This document shows positions 8,934 to 17,752 of a stretch of 64,000 bases of DNA, piece by piece. Numbering within the stretch: position 1 is the stretch's first letter; each line of letters starts with the position of its first letter. The DNA is from Lentzea sp. NEAU-D7 (lineage in GTDB: Bacteria; Actinomycetota; Actinomycetes; Mycobacteriales; Pseudonocardiaceae): contig NZ_JAPJDL010000012.1 of assembly GCF_026242055.1 (NCBI RefSeq), positions 99,064-163,063 on the forward strand, in the 5' to 3' direction. Below the pieces are notes generated by a model. The model had not been told where the DNA came from. It did not search any database and saw nothing but the letters and a program-made list of their open reading frames with translations. Made by a program: the position numbers and the translations under genes.

Positions 8934-9676
8934 GCCTGACCCTGACCGACGTCACCCTCACCTATCCCGACGGCGACAGCACGGTCACCGCTCTCGACCG
9001 GGTGACCCTCCACGTGCCCAGGGGCACCACGACGGCGGTGATCGGCCCGTCCGGCTCCGGCAAGTCCAGCCTTCTCGCCGTCGCCGCCACCCTCGTCGCC
9101 CCCGACTCCGGCACCGTCGCGATCGACGGCGCCGGGACCACCGGACTGAACCGCGGCAGACTCGCGGAACTGCGCCGTCACCGGATAGGCATCGTCTTCC
9201 AGCAACCCAACCTGCTGCCCGCCCTCACCGCCGCCGAGCAGCTCCAGGTCATGGCGTACGTCACCGGCCGCAAGCCCGCCGAGGCACGCCGCACGGCACT
9301 GGACCTGCTGGACGCGGTCGGTCTCGCGGATCACGCCGCACGCCGCCCCCACCAGCTCTCCGGCGGCCAGCGCCAGCGCGTCAACATCGCCCGCGCACTG
9401 ATGAACAACCCCACCGTCCTGCTCGTCGACGAACCCACGAGCGCCTTGGACCACGACCGCGGTGCCGCGGTGGTCGAGCTCATCACCGGGCTGACCCGCC
9501 GGCAGGCCACCGCGACGGTCCTGGTCACCCACGACCGGAGCCACCTCACGGCCGTCGACGACGTCGTCACGATCCACGACGGCCGGTTGCGGAAGCCGAA
9601 CCGCAGGACGCCATCGGACAGCGTGCCCCCGGACTGCTCGGAGCCCGCCCGAGCAGGGGCAGAGGTCAGGCCCTGA
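8930..9676 (+). CDS. ABC transporter ATP-binding protein (LolD/MacB type)
   Basis: 248 residues with Walker A GPSGSGKSS at 39-47, Q-loop in VFQQPNLLP, signature LSGGQRQRVNIARAL, Walker B VLLVDEPTSALD and the switch His in VTHDRSH. It drives the permease encoded immediately upstream with a four-base overlap. The last 25 residues are Arg/Pro-rich and variable. Confidence 0.93.
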   Translation: MSLTLTDVTLTYPDGDSTVTALDRVTLHVPRGTTTAVIGPSGSGKSSLLAVAATLVAPDSGTVAIDGAGTTGLNRGRLAELRRHRIGIVFQQPNLLPALTAAEQLQVMAYVTGRKPAEARRTALDLLDAVGLADHAARRPHQLSGGQRQRVNIARALMNNPTVLLVDEPTSALDHDRGAAVVELITGLTRRQATATVLVTHDRSHLTAVDDVVTIHDGRLRKPNRRTPSDSVPPDCSEPARAGAEVRP

Positions 9677-9722
9677 GGACGGCACATGGTCCCGTGGCGA
9701 CGATCCCTTCGATTCTGTGAGC

Positions 9723-9755
9723 GCACTGTGCCTGAGCGCAGGCTTTTCACAGTGC
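9723..9755. terminator. Nested hairpin after the ABC exporter
   Basis: Outer arms GCACTGTG (9723-9730) and CACAGTGC (9748-9755); inner arms CCTG and CAGG followed by CTTTT. It lies 47 bp after the ATPase stop. It probably terminates the ABC operon, though an operator for the next gene is possible. Confidence 0.5.
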
Positions 9756-9858
9756 CCGAGCGGAGCTGACCGCTCCGGACGACCTGTTCGCGGAGGCGGC
9801 GGTCCTCGCCCCGTGCGGGCGCGAGGCTCCTTCGCGACGCTGGGACAGGGAGAAGGCC

Positions 9859-10983
9859 ATGAGGCGGTTCGGGAGCAGACGGCGGCTGTGGCTGGTGGTC
9901 AGTGTGGTGATCGGCGTGGTCGTTCTTCTCGGCGGTGTGCTGGTCGCGCTGAAGGTGGGCCGGCCGGGACCTCCGGTCGCCACGGGCACCACGTCGCCGA
10001 CGACGTCCGCCCCGTCCGCGACCACCGCCCCATCAGGCGGTGAGTCGACCACGGTCTCCGTGTACTTCCACCGCGGCGGACTCGACGATCCGGGCAAGGT
10101 CGTGGCGGTGCCGCGCACGGTGCCCAGGACGCGGATGGTCGCGACGGCGGCGCTGAACGAGCTGCTGCCCGGACCCACCGCGGCCGAGCACGAGGCGGGG
10201 TACTGGTCGATGTTCGTGCCGGCGACCGCCAGGACGCTGAAGAGCGTGCGGATCGCGGACGGCGTCGCGCACGCCGACTTCACGAACTTCAGCACCGTCA
10301 TCCCGAACGCGAGTTCGAGCGCGGGCAGCGCGGCACTGCTGGCCGAGCTGGACTCGACGCTCAAGCAGTTCCCGACGGTCAAGTCCACCGTGTACTCGTT
10401 CGACGGCGACGTCGCGGCGTTCTACCACTGGCTGCAGCTGACACCACCGGGAACACCGGGCGACCAGGCCGGTGCGCTCGCCGCGGGCAAGCGGTTCCTG
10501 GTCGACGTCGCCGGTGTGAGGGCGGCGTTCGAGGGCCCGTTCCGGTGGACCGGGGACGGCACCGCCGAGGCCACGTACTACCCGCCGTCCCCGAACGACG
10601 GCACACAGCCGGTGCGAACGCTCCCGACTGTGGTGGGACTGCAGCGCGCGGGCGGCCAGTGGTGGGTGACCGGTGCTCGCTCGGAGGTCATCCAGGTCGA
10701 CGCGCCGAAGAGCGGGCAGACGGTGTCGTCGCCACTCGCCTTGAGCGGCCGGGCCCACGTGTTCGAGGGCAACGTGACCGTGCGCGTGGTGACCGAGCAG
10801 GACGGCGGCACCACCGAGATCGCCAAGAGCTTCGTCACCGGCGGCGGCGACGCGCTGCGCCCGTTCCAGGGGGAGATCAGCTTTCCGCAGCCTTTGAACG
10901 GCAACGGATGGGTGCTGTTCCAGGAGTACTCCGCCGCGAACGGAGAGGTCGTCCTCACCACCGCGGTGCGCGTCAACTTCTGA
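9859..10983 (+). CDS. GerMN / Gmad2 domain protein, membrane-anchored
   Basis: 374 residues. A cytoplasmic Arg-rich start, one membrane segment (about residues 9-33), a Thr/Ser/Pro linker, a GerMN domain (about 65-170, with TVSVYFHRGG and GVAHADFTNFST) and a C-terminal Ig-like Gmad2 domain (IQVDAPKSGQTVSSPLALSG, about 277-370). GerMN proteins occur in spore germination complexes and in LpqB-like lipoproteins. The function in filamentous actinomycetes is not established, and no lipobox Cys is seen here. Stands alone; RBS GGGAGAAGG before ATG. Confidence 0.85.
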   Translation: MRRFGSRRRLWLVVSVVIGVVVLLGGVLVALKVGRPGPPVATGTTSPTTSAPSATTAPSGGESTTVSVYFHRGGLDDPGKVVAVPRTVPRTRMVATAALNELLPGPTAAEHEAGYWSMFVPATARTLKSVRIADGVAHADFTNFSTVIPNASSSAGSAALLAELDSTLKQFPTVKSTVYSFDGDVAAFYHWLQLTPPGTPGDQAGALAAGKRFLVDVAGVRAAFEGPFRWTGDGTAEATYYPPSPNDGTQPVRTLPTVVGLQRAGGQWWVTGARSEVIQVDAPKSGQTVSSPLALSGRAHVFEGNVTVRVVTEQDGGTTEIAKSFVTGGGDALRPFQGEISFPQPLNGNGWVLFQEYSAANGEVVLTTAVRVNF

Positions 10984-11054
10984 GCAGGGTCCCCCGGCGT
11001 CGAAGTGCTCAGGCGCGCTTCGCGCGACGAACTCGGCTGCGTGGACGGCGCGCG

Positions 11055-11458
11055 TCAGACTTCGCCGAACCACTTCAGCACGCGCAGGGCGCGCAACGTG
11101 TTCCAGGGCATCGGTCAGCCGCTCGTCCCGGTGCGCTCCGGCGGAGCGGAAGTGGTCCAGCGCGCGGAGCACGTCGTAGCGCCATGGCGGTGGGAAGGTC
11201 AGGCGGAGCATCGCCGGGTCGACCACGGCGCCGGTGTGGTGGGAGCGGTAGGGGCGGTGGGCCAGCAGGAACTCCCGGCCGCGTGCCTCCGCCCCGCCCT
11301 GGTCCCGTCGGCAGTTCCAGCCGCCGTCCGGCATTTGCTCGCGCATCAGGTAGTCGACGAGCCGTTCCCGGCGCGTGTCCGCGATCCCGAAGTTCCGCCC
11401 TCCACACCGCCTCCGGCGCGTCTTGAAGGTCGCGCATCACCTGCCAGCGGATGGCCAC
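11055..11458 (-). pseudogene. Remnant of squalene-cyclase-like/prenyltransferase-fold gene
   Basis: Blocks of one actinobacterial family appear in order but in different frames. GTG at 11458 opens MAIRWQVMRDLQDAPEAVW. Another frame follows with FGIADTRRERLVDYL and EQMPDGGWNCR. Then come GREFLLAHRPYRSHHTGAVV and DERLTDAL, and a third frame ends WNTLRALRVLKWFGEV and a stop at 11055. The intact family is about 280-330 residues, and at least two or three internal stretches are gone. It is therefore a decayed gene with no single reading frame. The family call is from memory of its conserved motifs. Confidence 0.7.
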
Positions 11459-11557
11459 GTCAGGACGTCCCCGTGATCCCCGAACGGCGGAGCGCCGGGC
11501 TTGCGCGCATCACCGCCGAGCAAAACCTCGCGCGAAGTTGACATGGCACCTGCTTTC

Positions 11558-11712
11558 TCAGGACTCGTCGAGGAAGCCGAGCACGAGGCGCGCTACCGAC
11601 GGGCCGACACCGAGATGTCCCCTGCGGGGGAACAGAACCAGCCTGGCGTCCGGGATGGCGGCGGTGACCGAACAGCTCACGCAGCGCCATCGCGTGGTCA
11701 GCGGCGATGCCG
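11558..11712 (-). pseudogene. Possible C-terminal fragment of an alpha/beta hydrolase
   Basis: On the minus strand the frame ending at 11558 reads AAIPDARLVLFPRRGHLGVG and then a short helix ending FLDES. This matches the usual final strand plus catalytic-His (G-H) of small alpha/beta hydrolases. No matching N-terminal part is visible upstream and other frames interrupt it, so it is listed as a remnant. The evidence is one motif. Confidence 0.4.
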
Positions 11713-11976
11713 GCCGTTCTGACGCCGGCCGCGAGACCGTGACGGCGGTACTGGAACCGTCGGTCCCGCCCGGCAGGCACCCGTGTCATGGCAGCTGCTC
11801 GCGGACGATGCGCTTGATGTCCTGATGGCGGAAGCCGCGCTCCAAGCTCAACCGGCCGCTACGTCGCCTCACGGCTCAAGCACCCGGCCCGCCGCATCCT
11901 GCTGTGCAGTGCCGATGGTCCTCACCGCCAGCCGTCTTCCGCCCCTGCCGGGCTGCGGACGGGACCTTCCGATTGC
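11713..11976. other. Non-coding or decayed stretch
   Basis: No convincing gene on either strand: the open frames have no recognisable motifs and poor ribosome sites. Probably debris from the same decay that affected the two fragments to the left, running up to the promoter of the sulfur operon. Confidence 0.5.
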
Positions 11977-11992
11977 ATACCCCCGGGGGTAG
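11977..11992. promoter_or_regulatory. CsoR/CstR-type operator 1
   Basis: ATACCCCCGGGGGTAG contains a perfect 14-bp palindrome (11978-11991). It is directly upstream of the candidate -35 of the sulfur operon. The same palindrome class recurs at 12033, 18525 and 18583 next to a CstR-like gene, which makes it the probable binding site of that regulator. Confidence 0.75.
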
Positions 11993-12022
11993 TTGTCGAC
12001 GGCCGCGCGCGGGACGTATGGT
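11993..12022 (+). promoter_or_regulatory. Candidate sigma-70 promoter of the sulfur operon
   Basis: TTGTCG (11993-11998), 18 bp, TATGGT (12017-12022). It is bracketed by two CstR-type palindromes, one touching the -35 and one at about the start site. This is the geometry for repression relieved by persulfide. Confidence 0.55.
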
Positions 12023-12032
12023 GGAGGTGCAG

Positions 12033-12048
12033 ATACCCCCAGGGGTAT
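12033..12048. promoter_or_regulatory. CsoR/CstR-type operator 2
   Basis: ATACCCCCAGGGGTAT: arms ATACCCC and GGGGTAT around CA. It lies at or just after the expected transcription start, 56 bp before the dioxygenase start codon. Confidence 0.75.
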
Positions 12049-12103
12049 GCGTGCCGCCGGGGAATCCTCTGATCCTCAGGCGATGTGACACGAGGAGATG
12101 ATC

Positions 12104-13495
12104 ATGACGACAGAAGTCGAGGTCGTGGCGACCTCGTCTTTGGGCGACCGGAGCTACCTGGCCCACGACGGACGGGTGGCGGTGGTGGTGGATCCGCAGC
12201 GCGACATCGATCGGGTGGTGGCGCTGGCAGGCCGTCGTGGCGTGCGGATCACGCACGTCGTGGAGACCCATCTGCACAACGACTACGTGTCCGGTGGACT
12301 GGCGCTGGCCAAGCTGACCGGAGCGGTGTACGCGGTGGCGGCGGCGGACGACGTCGGGTTCGAACGCTCACCGGTGCGGGACGGGGACGAGATCGTGCTG
12401 TCCGACCGTATGCGGCTGACCGTGGTGGCCACGGCTGGGCACACGTTCCACCACGTGTCGTATGTGTTGCACGGCCCAGACGGTCCGGTGGGTGTGTTCA
12501 CCGGCGGTTCGCTGCTGTTCGGCACGACCGGCCGCACGGACCTGCTCGGCAAGCAGCACGCCGAAACGCTGGCTCACCACCAGCACACCTCTGTGCGGCG
12601 GCTCGCCGATCTGGTGCCGGACGGCGCGCAGGTGTGGCCGACGCACGGGTTTGGCAGTTTCTGCTCGGCTTCCCAGGCGGACGCGCCGTCCTCGACGATC
12701 GGCAGGGAGAAGACCGCGAACCCGGCGCTGGTGCTGGAGGCCGACGACTTCGTCGCTCAGATGCTGGCCGGGTTGGACGCCTATCCCGCGTACTACGCCC
12801 ACATGGGCGTGCGCAACGCCGAGGGAGCCGAACTGGTCGATCTCACTCCGGTGCGGATCGCGGACCCCGTCGAACTGCGGAGCCGGATCGACGCCCAGGA
12901 GTGGGTGGTGGATCTGCGGTCACGCAAGGCGTTCGCCCATCGGCACCTGACCGGCACGCTGAGCTTCGGCCTGGACGGGCCGATGTCCACCTGGCTGGGC
13001 TGGATGGCGCCGTGGGGCTCGCCCATCACGCTGCTGGGCGAGTCCGCCGAGCAGGTGGCCGAGGCCCAGCGCGAGCTGGCGCGGATCGGGATCGACCGGC
13101 CGGCGGCCGCGGCGACCGGAACCCCTGAACAGTGGGCCGGCGACGAGGCGCACCTGGGTGAGCTGGCGGTGGCCACGTTCACGGACCTGGCGGCGGCACG
13201 GACCGGCAAGCCGCCGCACGGACTGCCTCCCGCCGACGTGCTGCTGGACGTCCGGATGGGCGGTGAATGGCGGCAGGGCCACCTGGACGGAGCGCTGCAC
13301 ATCCCGTTGCCCGATCTGCCGCAGCGGGTGTCGGACGTGCCCGGCGGTGTCGTGTGGGTGCACTGCCAGTCCGGCTACCGGGCGTCCATCGCGGCGAGTG
13401 TGCTCGCCCGCGCCGGCCGTGCGGTCGTGCACGTCGACGACGACTTCGACACCGCCCGGGACACGGGCCTGCTCGTGACGGGGGAGCAGCGGTGA
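12104..13495 (+). CDS. CstB-like persulfide dioxygenase-rhodanese (MBL fold plus two rhodanese domains)
   Basis: 463 residues. N-terminal metallo-beta-lactamase domain with iron ligands in THLHND (His56, His58, Asp60) and GHTFHHVSY, as in ETHE1-type persulfide dioxygenases. A central rhodanese-like domain (about 255-335) has no active Cys. The C-terminal rhodanese carries CQSGYR at Cys421. This MBL / pseudo-rhodanese / rhodanese order is that of Staphylococcus CstB, which oxidises low-molecular-weight persulfides to thiosulfate with O2. Of two in-frame ATGs, 12104 is preferred because GAGGAG (12092-12097) lies six bases before it; the first ATG touches the SD. First gene of a coupled operon behind two CstR-type operators. 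Confidence 0.88.
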   Translation: MTTEVEVVATSSLGDRSYLAHDGRVAVVVDPQRDIDRVVALAGRRGVRITHVVETHLHNDYVSGGLALAKLTGAVYAVAAADDVGFERSPVRDGDEIVLSDRMRLTVVATAGHTFHHVSYVLHGPDGPVGVFTGGSLLFGTTGRTDLLGKQHAETLAHHQHTSVRRLADLVPDGAQVWPTHGFGSFCSASQADAPSSTIGREKTANPALVLEADDFVAQMLAGLDAYPAYYAHMGVRNAEGAELVDLTPVRIADPVELRSRIDAQEWVVDLRSRKAFAHRHLTGTLSFGLDGPMSTWLGWMAPWGSPITLLGESAEQVAEAQRELARIGIDRPAAAATGTPEQWAGDEAHLGELAVATFTDLAAARTGKPPHGLPPADVLLDVRMGGEWRQGHLDGALHIPLPDLPQRVSDVPGGVVWVHCQSGYRASIAASVLARAGRAVVHVDDDFDTARDTGLLVTGEQR

Positions 13496-14067
13496 GCACT
13501 CCGGTGATCCTGGACGTGGCGGAGCTCCAGCGACTGGTCGAGTCCGGGAGCGCTCCGCGGTTGATCGACGTGCGCACCCCCGGCGAGTTCGAGGGCGCGC
13601 ACATCCCCGGTTCCTACAACGTGCCATTGGACCTGCTGCGCGAGCACCGCGACGAGCTGCGCCACCACCTGGACGAGCAGGTGGTGCTGATCTGCCGGTC
13701 CGGGCAGCGGGCGGGGCAGGCGGAGCAGGCGCTGGCGTCGGCCGGTCTGCCCCACCTCCGGCTGCTGGCCGGTGGGATGACGGCCTGGCAGGCGGCGGGC
13801 GGCCCGGTGCGGCACGGCAGGCCGCGCTGGGACCTCGAACGCCAGGTCCGGCTGGTGGCGGGCGCGATCGTGGTCAGCGCGGTGCTCGCCGGGGTGTTCG
13901 TGCCGCCCGTCACGTGGCTCGCGGGCCTCGTGGGCGCCGGGCTCGTCGTCGCCGCGCTGAGCAACACCTGCCTGCTCGGGTTGCTGCTGGCGAAGCTGCC
14001 GTACAACCGCGGCCCGCGCACCACCGTCGAGGCCGTGGTCGCCGCACTGGGTGACGGGAGGGGGTGA
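13492..14067 (+). CDS. Membrane-anchored rhodanese with DUF2892-like tail
   Basis: 191 residues. An N-terminal rhodanese domain with active loop CRSGQR (Cys68), then two hydrophobic helices (about 118-160) of the DUF2892 kind, and a short tail. The GTG start overlaps the previous stop (GTGA). It likely accepts or donates sulfane sulfur at the membrane beside the TauE/SafE protein encoded next. Together the two resemble a split version of staphylococcal CstA and the cst-linked exporter, which is inference. Confidence 0.85.
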   Translation: MSTPVILDVAELQRLVESGSAPRLIDVRTPGEFEGAHIPGSYNVPLDLLREHRDELRHHLDEQVVLICRSGQRAGQAEQALASAGLPHLRLLAGGMTAWQAAGGPVRHGRPRWDLERQVRLVAGAIVVSAVLAGVFVPPVTWLAGLVGAGLVVAALSNTCLLGLLLAKLPYNRGPRTTVEAVVAALGDGRG

Positions 14068-14948
14068 GCACCATGATCGTCCTGACGCTGCTCGCCGCGG
14101 TGCTCGTCGGAGTCGCTCTGGCGGTGCTCGGCGGCGGAGGGTCGATCCTGACCGTGCCGATCCTGGTCTACCTCGCCGGGCAGGAACCCAAGCAGGCGAT
14201 CGCGATGTCGTTGTTCGTCGTGGGTGTCACCAGCGCGGTAGGTGCCGTGTCGCACGCAAGGGCGGGACGCGTGCGCTGGCGCACGGGACTCGTGTTCGGT
14301 GCCGCGGGCATGGCCGGGGCGTACGGCGGCGGCCTTCTCGCGCAGTTCGTCCCCGGTACGTGGCTGCTGGCGGGCTTCGCGCTGATGATGATCGCGACCG
14401 CGGTGGCGATGATCCGCGGACGCCGTGAGGGTGTCCAGGAGAAGCCGCACGGAGAGCTGCCGGTCGGACGGGTCGTCGCCGAAGGCGTCGCGGTGGGTGC
14501 GATCACCGGTCTGGTCGGTGCCGGTGGTGGCTTCCTCGTGGTGCCGGCGCTCGCGTTGCTGGGCGGACTTCCGATGGCGGTCGCGGTCGGCACGTCCCTC
14601 GTGGTGATCGCGATGAAGTCCTTCGCCGGACTGGCGGGCTACCTGGCGACCGTCCACATCGACTGGACGCTGGCCGCGCTGGTCACCGCGGCCGCGGTGG
14701 CGGGCAGCCTGGCGGGCGGCAGGCTGGCAGGACGGATCCCGGAGACGGTGCTGCGCAAGGGGTTCGGCTGGTTCGTCCTCGTGATGGGCGGTTTCGTGCT
14801 CGCCCAGCAGCTGCCCGTCTGGTACGGGATCGTCGCGGCGGTGCTCATCGCCGTGGGCGGTGGCGTCTGGCTCGTGCAACGCAAGCGCCGCAAAGTGACG
14901 GCAGGTGGCGGCCCCGAGCAGGGCCGCCACCCTCGCTTCACCGCTTGA
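14064..14948 (+). CDS. TauE/SafE-family sulfite (or thiosulfate) exporter
   Basis: 294 residues with eight predicted membrane segments in two related halves. Each half begins with the family glycine motif (LGGGGSILTVP near residue 20; GAGGGFLVVPAL near 150). The family moves sulfite, sulfonates or thiosulfate out of the cell. Coupled by a four-base overlap to the membrane rhodanese, it would expel the oxidised products of the dioxygenase. A GTG at 14064 and an ATG at 14073 are both possible starts; the overlap favours the GTG. Its 3' end overlaps the convergent DUF2202 gene by 11 bp. Confidence 0.88.
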   Translation: MSTMIVLTLLAAVLVGVALAVLGGGGSILTVPILVYLAGQEPKQAIAMSLFVVGVTSAVGAVSHARAGRVRWRTGLVFGAAGMAGAYGGGLLAQFVPGTWLLAGFALMMIATAVAMIRGRREGVQEKPHGELPVGRVVAEGVAVGAITGLVGAGGGFLVVPALALLGGLPMAVAVGTSLVVIAMKSFAGLAGYLATVHIDWTLAALVTAAAVAGSLAGGRLAGRIPETVLRKGFGWFVLVMGGFVLAQQLPVWYGIVAAVLIAVGGGVWLVQRKRRKVTAGGGPEQGRHPRFTA

Positions 14949-15600
14949 GCCACCGGTCGAACGCGGCCAGGTGGTGCTGCGAACCGGTCAGCAGGTGGCC
15001 GTAGACGCGCTGGACGTCGGGCGCGGTGAGGCCGTCGAGCGACTTGCGCAGCAGCGCGATGTCCGCTGTCTCCACGGTGCGGCCCGCTTCGAGCGCGGCG
15101 TCCTGGCTGCCGGTTCCCTGCGCCAGCAACTGGTCGTAGGTCGCCTGCACGGCCGGGGTGGTGAAGCGACCGGGTGCCTGGTTCGCGGTGGGATCGGTGA
15201 TCCCGTAGCGGGTCATCAGGGTCCGGACCGCGTCGAGGTGCGTGGTCTCCGCCGCGGCGATGCGGTCGAAGATCGGCAGGTCGTAGCGGTCGGCGAACGC
15301 CCTGTACAGGTCGTGCGCCAGCTTCTCCTCCTCGGCGTTGGCCGCGAGCGCCGTGCGTTGTGCCTCGGTGAGCGTGCCGCTCGGGTCGACGACTCCGGGG
15401 ATGCCGAGGCATCCGCCGTCACGCGGCCCGCCGCGCGGCATGTCCATCCCGCCGGGGCCGAAGCCGGGGCCGGGGCCGAAGCCGGGGCCGGGGCCGGGCA
15501 TCGGCGGAGGACCGCTCGCCAGTGCGAGAGTTCCGGCGAACGCGCCCGCGGTGACGATCACGGCCGCCGTGACCGCGGCGATCCGGGTCTGGGTCTTCAT
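14938..15600 (-). CDS. DUF2202 protein, exported
   Basis: 220 residues. A signal peptide or anchor (about residues 1-29), a Gly/Pro/Phe-rich linker with repeated PGPGFGPG units, then a DUF2202 ferritin-like helical domain with EEEKLAHDLY and AAAETTHLDAV, which hold the Glu/His residues expected of a di-metal site. The biochemical role of DUF2202 is unknown. ATG start with AGGAGGAG nearby. Converges on the TauE gene and is divergent from the OmpR-type pair, which may control it. Confidence 0.85.
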   Translation of the reverse strand: MKTQTRIAAVTAAVIVTAGAFAGTLALASGPPPMPGPGPGFGPGPGFGPGGMDMPRGGPRDGGCLGIPGVVDPSGTLTEAQRTALAANAEEEKLAHDLYRAFADRYDLPIFDRIAAAETTHLDAVRTLMTRYGITDPTANQAPGRFTTPAVQATYDQLLAQGTGSQDAALEAGRTVETADIALLRKSLDGLTAPDVQRVYGHLLTGSQHHLAAFDRWLKR

Positions 15601-15744
15601 GGCTCCTCCTCTCCTCGTGACGACCTCATCGTCCCGCCGGGCGGAGGAGGTCACGTGCAGGTCGTGTGAAGATGACGTGGAGCCCGTCGCGGCGGGGTAC
15701 TTGGACCCTCGAACGGGCCGGTTCGTCCGCGTAGACAGGGATTC

Positions 15745-16434
15745 GTGGCTGAGACGGTGCTCGTCGTCGAGGACGAGAAGGAGATCCGCGAACTGCTGCG
15801 CCGCTATCTGGAGCGAGCCGGTTTCGCCGTGCTGACCACGGGTTCCGGGGCGCAGGCGCTCACGATGGTGGCGGACCGGGTGGCCTCGCTCGTGGTGCTG
15901 GACCTGGGCCTTCCCGACGTCGACGGCGTGGAGGTGTTGCGTGCGGCGAGGGAGACCGGTGCGACGCCGGTCGTCGTGCTGACGGCGCGCGGTGCGGTGG
16001 AGGACCGGATCCGAGGGCTTGAGCTCGGCGCCGACGACTACGTCACCAAGCCGTTCAGCCCCACGGAGTTGGTGCTGCGGGTGCAGGCGGTCCTGCACCG
16101 GGCGAACGCGGCGGCCGTCCCCGCCGCGACGTCCTTCTCGGACGGTCGTCTGCTGATCGACGAGTCGCGGCACGAGGTGCACTGGAACGGTGAGCTGCTG
16201 GAGCTGACACCGACCGAGTGGGGGCTTCTGGCCGTGATCGCCGCCGTGCCGGGACGTGTCTACTCCCGTTACGAGCTGATCAACCAGGTGCGCGGGTACG
16301 AGTTCGAGGGATACGAGCGAACCGTCGACTCGCACGTGAAGAACCTGCGCCACAAGTTCGGTGAGTGCGGGCCGGACGTCGTGCAGACGGTGCACGGCGT
16401 CGGCTACCGGTTGGGGCTGCGCCGTGACCGGTGA
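15745..16434 (+). CDS. OmpR/PhoB-family response regulator
   Basis: 229 residues: receiver domain (VLVVEDEKEIRELL, acceptor Asp in LVVLDLGLPD, Lys in DYVTKPFSP) and a C-terminal winged helix (WGLLAVIAAVPGRVYSRYEL, then VDSHVKNLRHKFG). GTG start at 15745; overlaps the kinase start by 11 bp. DNA target unknown, with the divergent DUF2202 gene 145 bp away the obvious candidate. Confidence 0.93.
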   Translation: MAETVLVVEDEKEIRELLRRYLERAGFAVLTTGSGAQALTMVADRVASLVVLDLGLPDVDGVEVLRAARETGATPVVVLTARGAVEDRIRGLELGADDYVTKPFSPTELVLRVQAVLHRANAAAVPAATSFSDGRLLIDESRHEVHWNGELLELTPTEWGLLAVIAAVPGRVYSRYELINQVRGYEFEGYERTVDSHVKNLRHKFGECGPDVVQTVHGVGYRLGLRRDR

Positions 16435-17752
16435 GCGCACGACCGCCTGGGGACCGTTGAGCAGAAGGCTCTTCGCGGCGTTCGTGCTGGCCGCGCTGTC
16501 GGCCGTGGTGGTGCTCGCGGGAGCCGCGTGGTGGGGGACGGGGCAGGGGCTGGCCTCCGCGCAGGCACACGCACGGCAGCAGGCCGCCGCGCGGGTCGCC
16601 GACGCCGTCGCGGCCGCACACGCCGCCGCGGGTGGCTGGGACGGCGTGGATCTGGGTTCCGCGTCGACGCTCGCCGCGGGGGCGGGCGCCCGTCTCGTCG
16701 TGCACGCCTCCGAGGGCCGCGTCGTCTCCGGTCACGGCCGGGGCATGCCGATGAACGCCGCCGGCGGCGCGGGGTGGACCGAGGCTCCCGTGGTGGTGTC
16801 CGGCGAGGTGGTCGGCTCGGTGCACCTGGCGTTCGGCGGGCCGACCGCGTCCGCGGCAAGGGAGATCGCCTGGGGCTGGATCGTGCTGGCCGCCGTGGTC
16901 GCCCTGGTGGTCGCCACGTTCACGAGCTGGTTCGTGGGCAGGCGGATCGTCGTGCCGCTCACCCGCCTCACCCGCGCCGCGCGGCGGATCTCGGCCGGCG
17001 ACCGCTCGGCGCGTGCCGGGGTGGAGGCGCCGGGGGAGCTCGGCGAGCTGGCGAACGCGTTCGACCACATGGCAGGCGAGGTCGCCCGGTCCGACCAGGC
17101 GTTGCGCGACCTCACCGGCGACGTCGCGCACGAGCTGCGCACCCCGCTGGCCACCCTGCAGGCGGGCCTCGAGGAGCTGCGCGACGGCCTGGTCCCGCCG
17201 GACCCCGGCCGCCTGACGAGTCTGCACGACCAGGCACAGCGGCTGGGGCGGATCGTGCAGGACCTCACCGAGCTCGCCGACGCGGAGGCGGCGGCGTTGT
17301 CGCTGCGGCGGCGGGAAGTCGACCTCGCCGCGGTGGCCAGGACGGCGGTGGCGGCCCACACCGCACATCTGCGGGCCGCGGGTCTGCGGGTGCGGCTCGA
17401 ACTCGCGGACGGCGTCGTGGTGCGGGCGGACCCTGATCGCCTGCACCAAGCGCTGGGCAACCTGCTGGCCAACTGCGTCCGGTACCTGAGGCCGGGCGAC
17501 GTCGTCACCGTCGCCGTGTGCCGTTCGGCGGACACGGCGGTGGTGGAGGTGCGGGACACGGGGCCCGGAATCCCCGAGGACGAACTGCTGCACGTCTTCG
17601 AACGGCGTTGGCGAGGCCGTGCGGGTCACACCGTCGCGGGAACGGGCATCGGGCTCGCCGTGGTCCGCGAACTCGTGGCCGCGCACGGCGGTGCGGTCAC
17701 CGCCACGTCCGACACCGAGGGCACCGCCTTCACCATCAGCCTGCCGTGGTGA
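16424..17752 (+). CDS. Sensor histidine kinase with HAMP domain
   Basis: 442 residues from GTG 16424, overlapping the response regulator. Two membrane segments (about 18-40 and 145-168) flank a short extracytoplasmic domain of about 100 residues rich in Ala/Gly. HAMP follows, then the phospho-acceptor box DVAHELRTPLATL and a HATPase domain with NCVRYLRPGD, DTGPGIPEDEL and GTGIGLAVV. The typical N-box first residue is kept. The signal is unknown; the sulfur genes around it suggest envelope redox or oxidant stress. Confidence 0.9.
   Translation: MTGERTTAWGPLSRRLFAAFVLAALSAVVVLAGAAWWGTGQGLASAQAHARQQAAARVADAVAAAHAAAGGWDGVDLGSASTLAAGAGARLVVHASEGRVVSGHGRGMPMNAAGGAGWTEAPVVVSGEVVGSVHLAFGGPTASAAREIAWGWIVLAAVVALVVATFTSWFVGRRIVVPLTRLTRAARRISAGDRSARAGVEAPGELGELANAFDHMAGEVARSDQALRDLTGDVAHELRTPLATLQAGLEELRDGLVPPDPGRLTSLHDQAQRLGRIVQDLTELADAEAAALSLRRREVDLAAVARTAVAAHTAHLRAAGLRVRLELADGVVVRADPDRLHQALGNLLANCVRYLRPGDVVTVAVCRSADTAVVEVRDTGPGIPEDELLHVFERRWRGRAGHTVAGTGIGLAVVRELVAAHGGAVTATSDTEGTAFTISLPW

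Noticed and set aside
12085..13128. Second large frame over the CstB-like gene
   Set aside because: Arg/Gly-rich shadow in another frame; the CstB-like frame has the complete MBL and rhodanese motifs.
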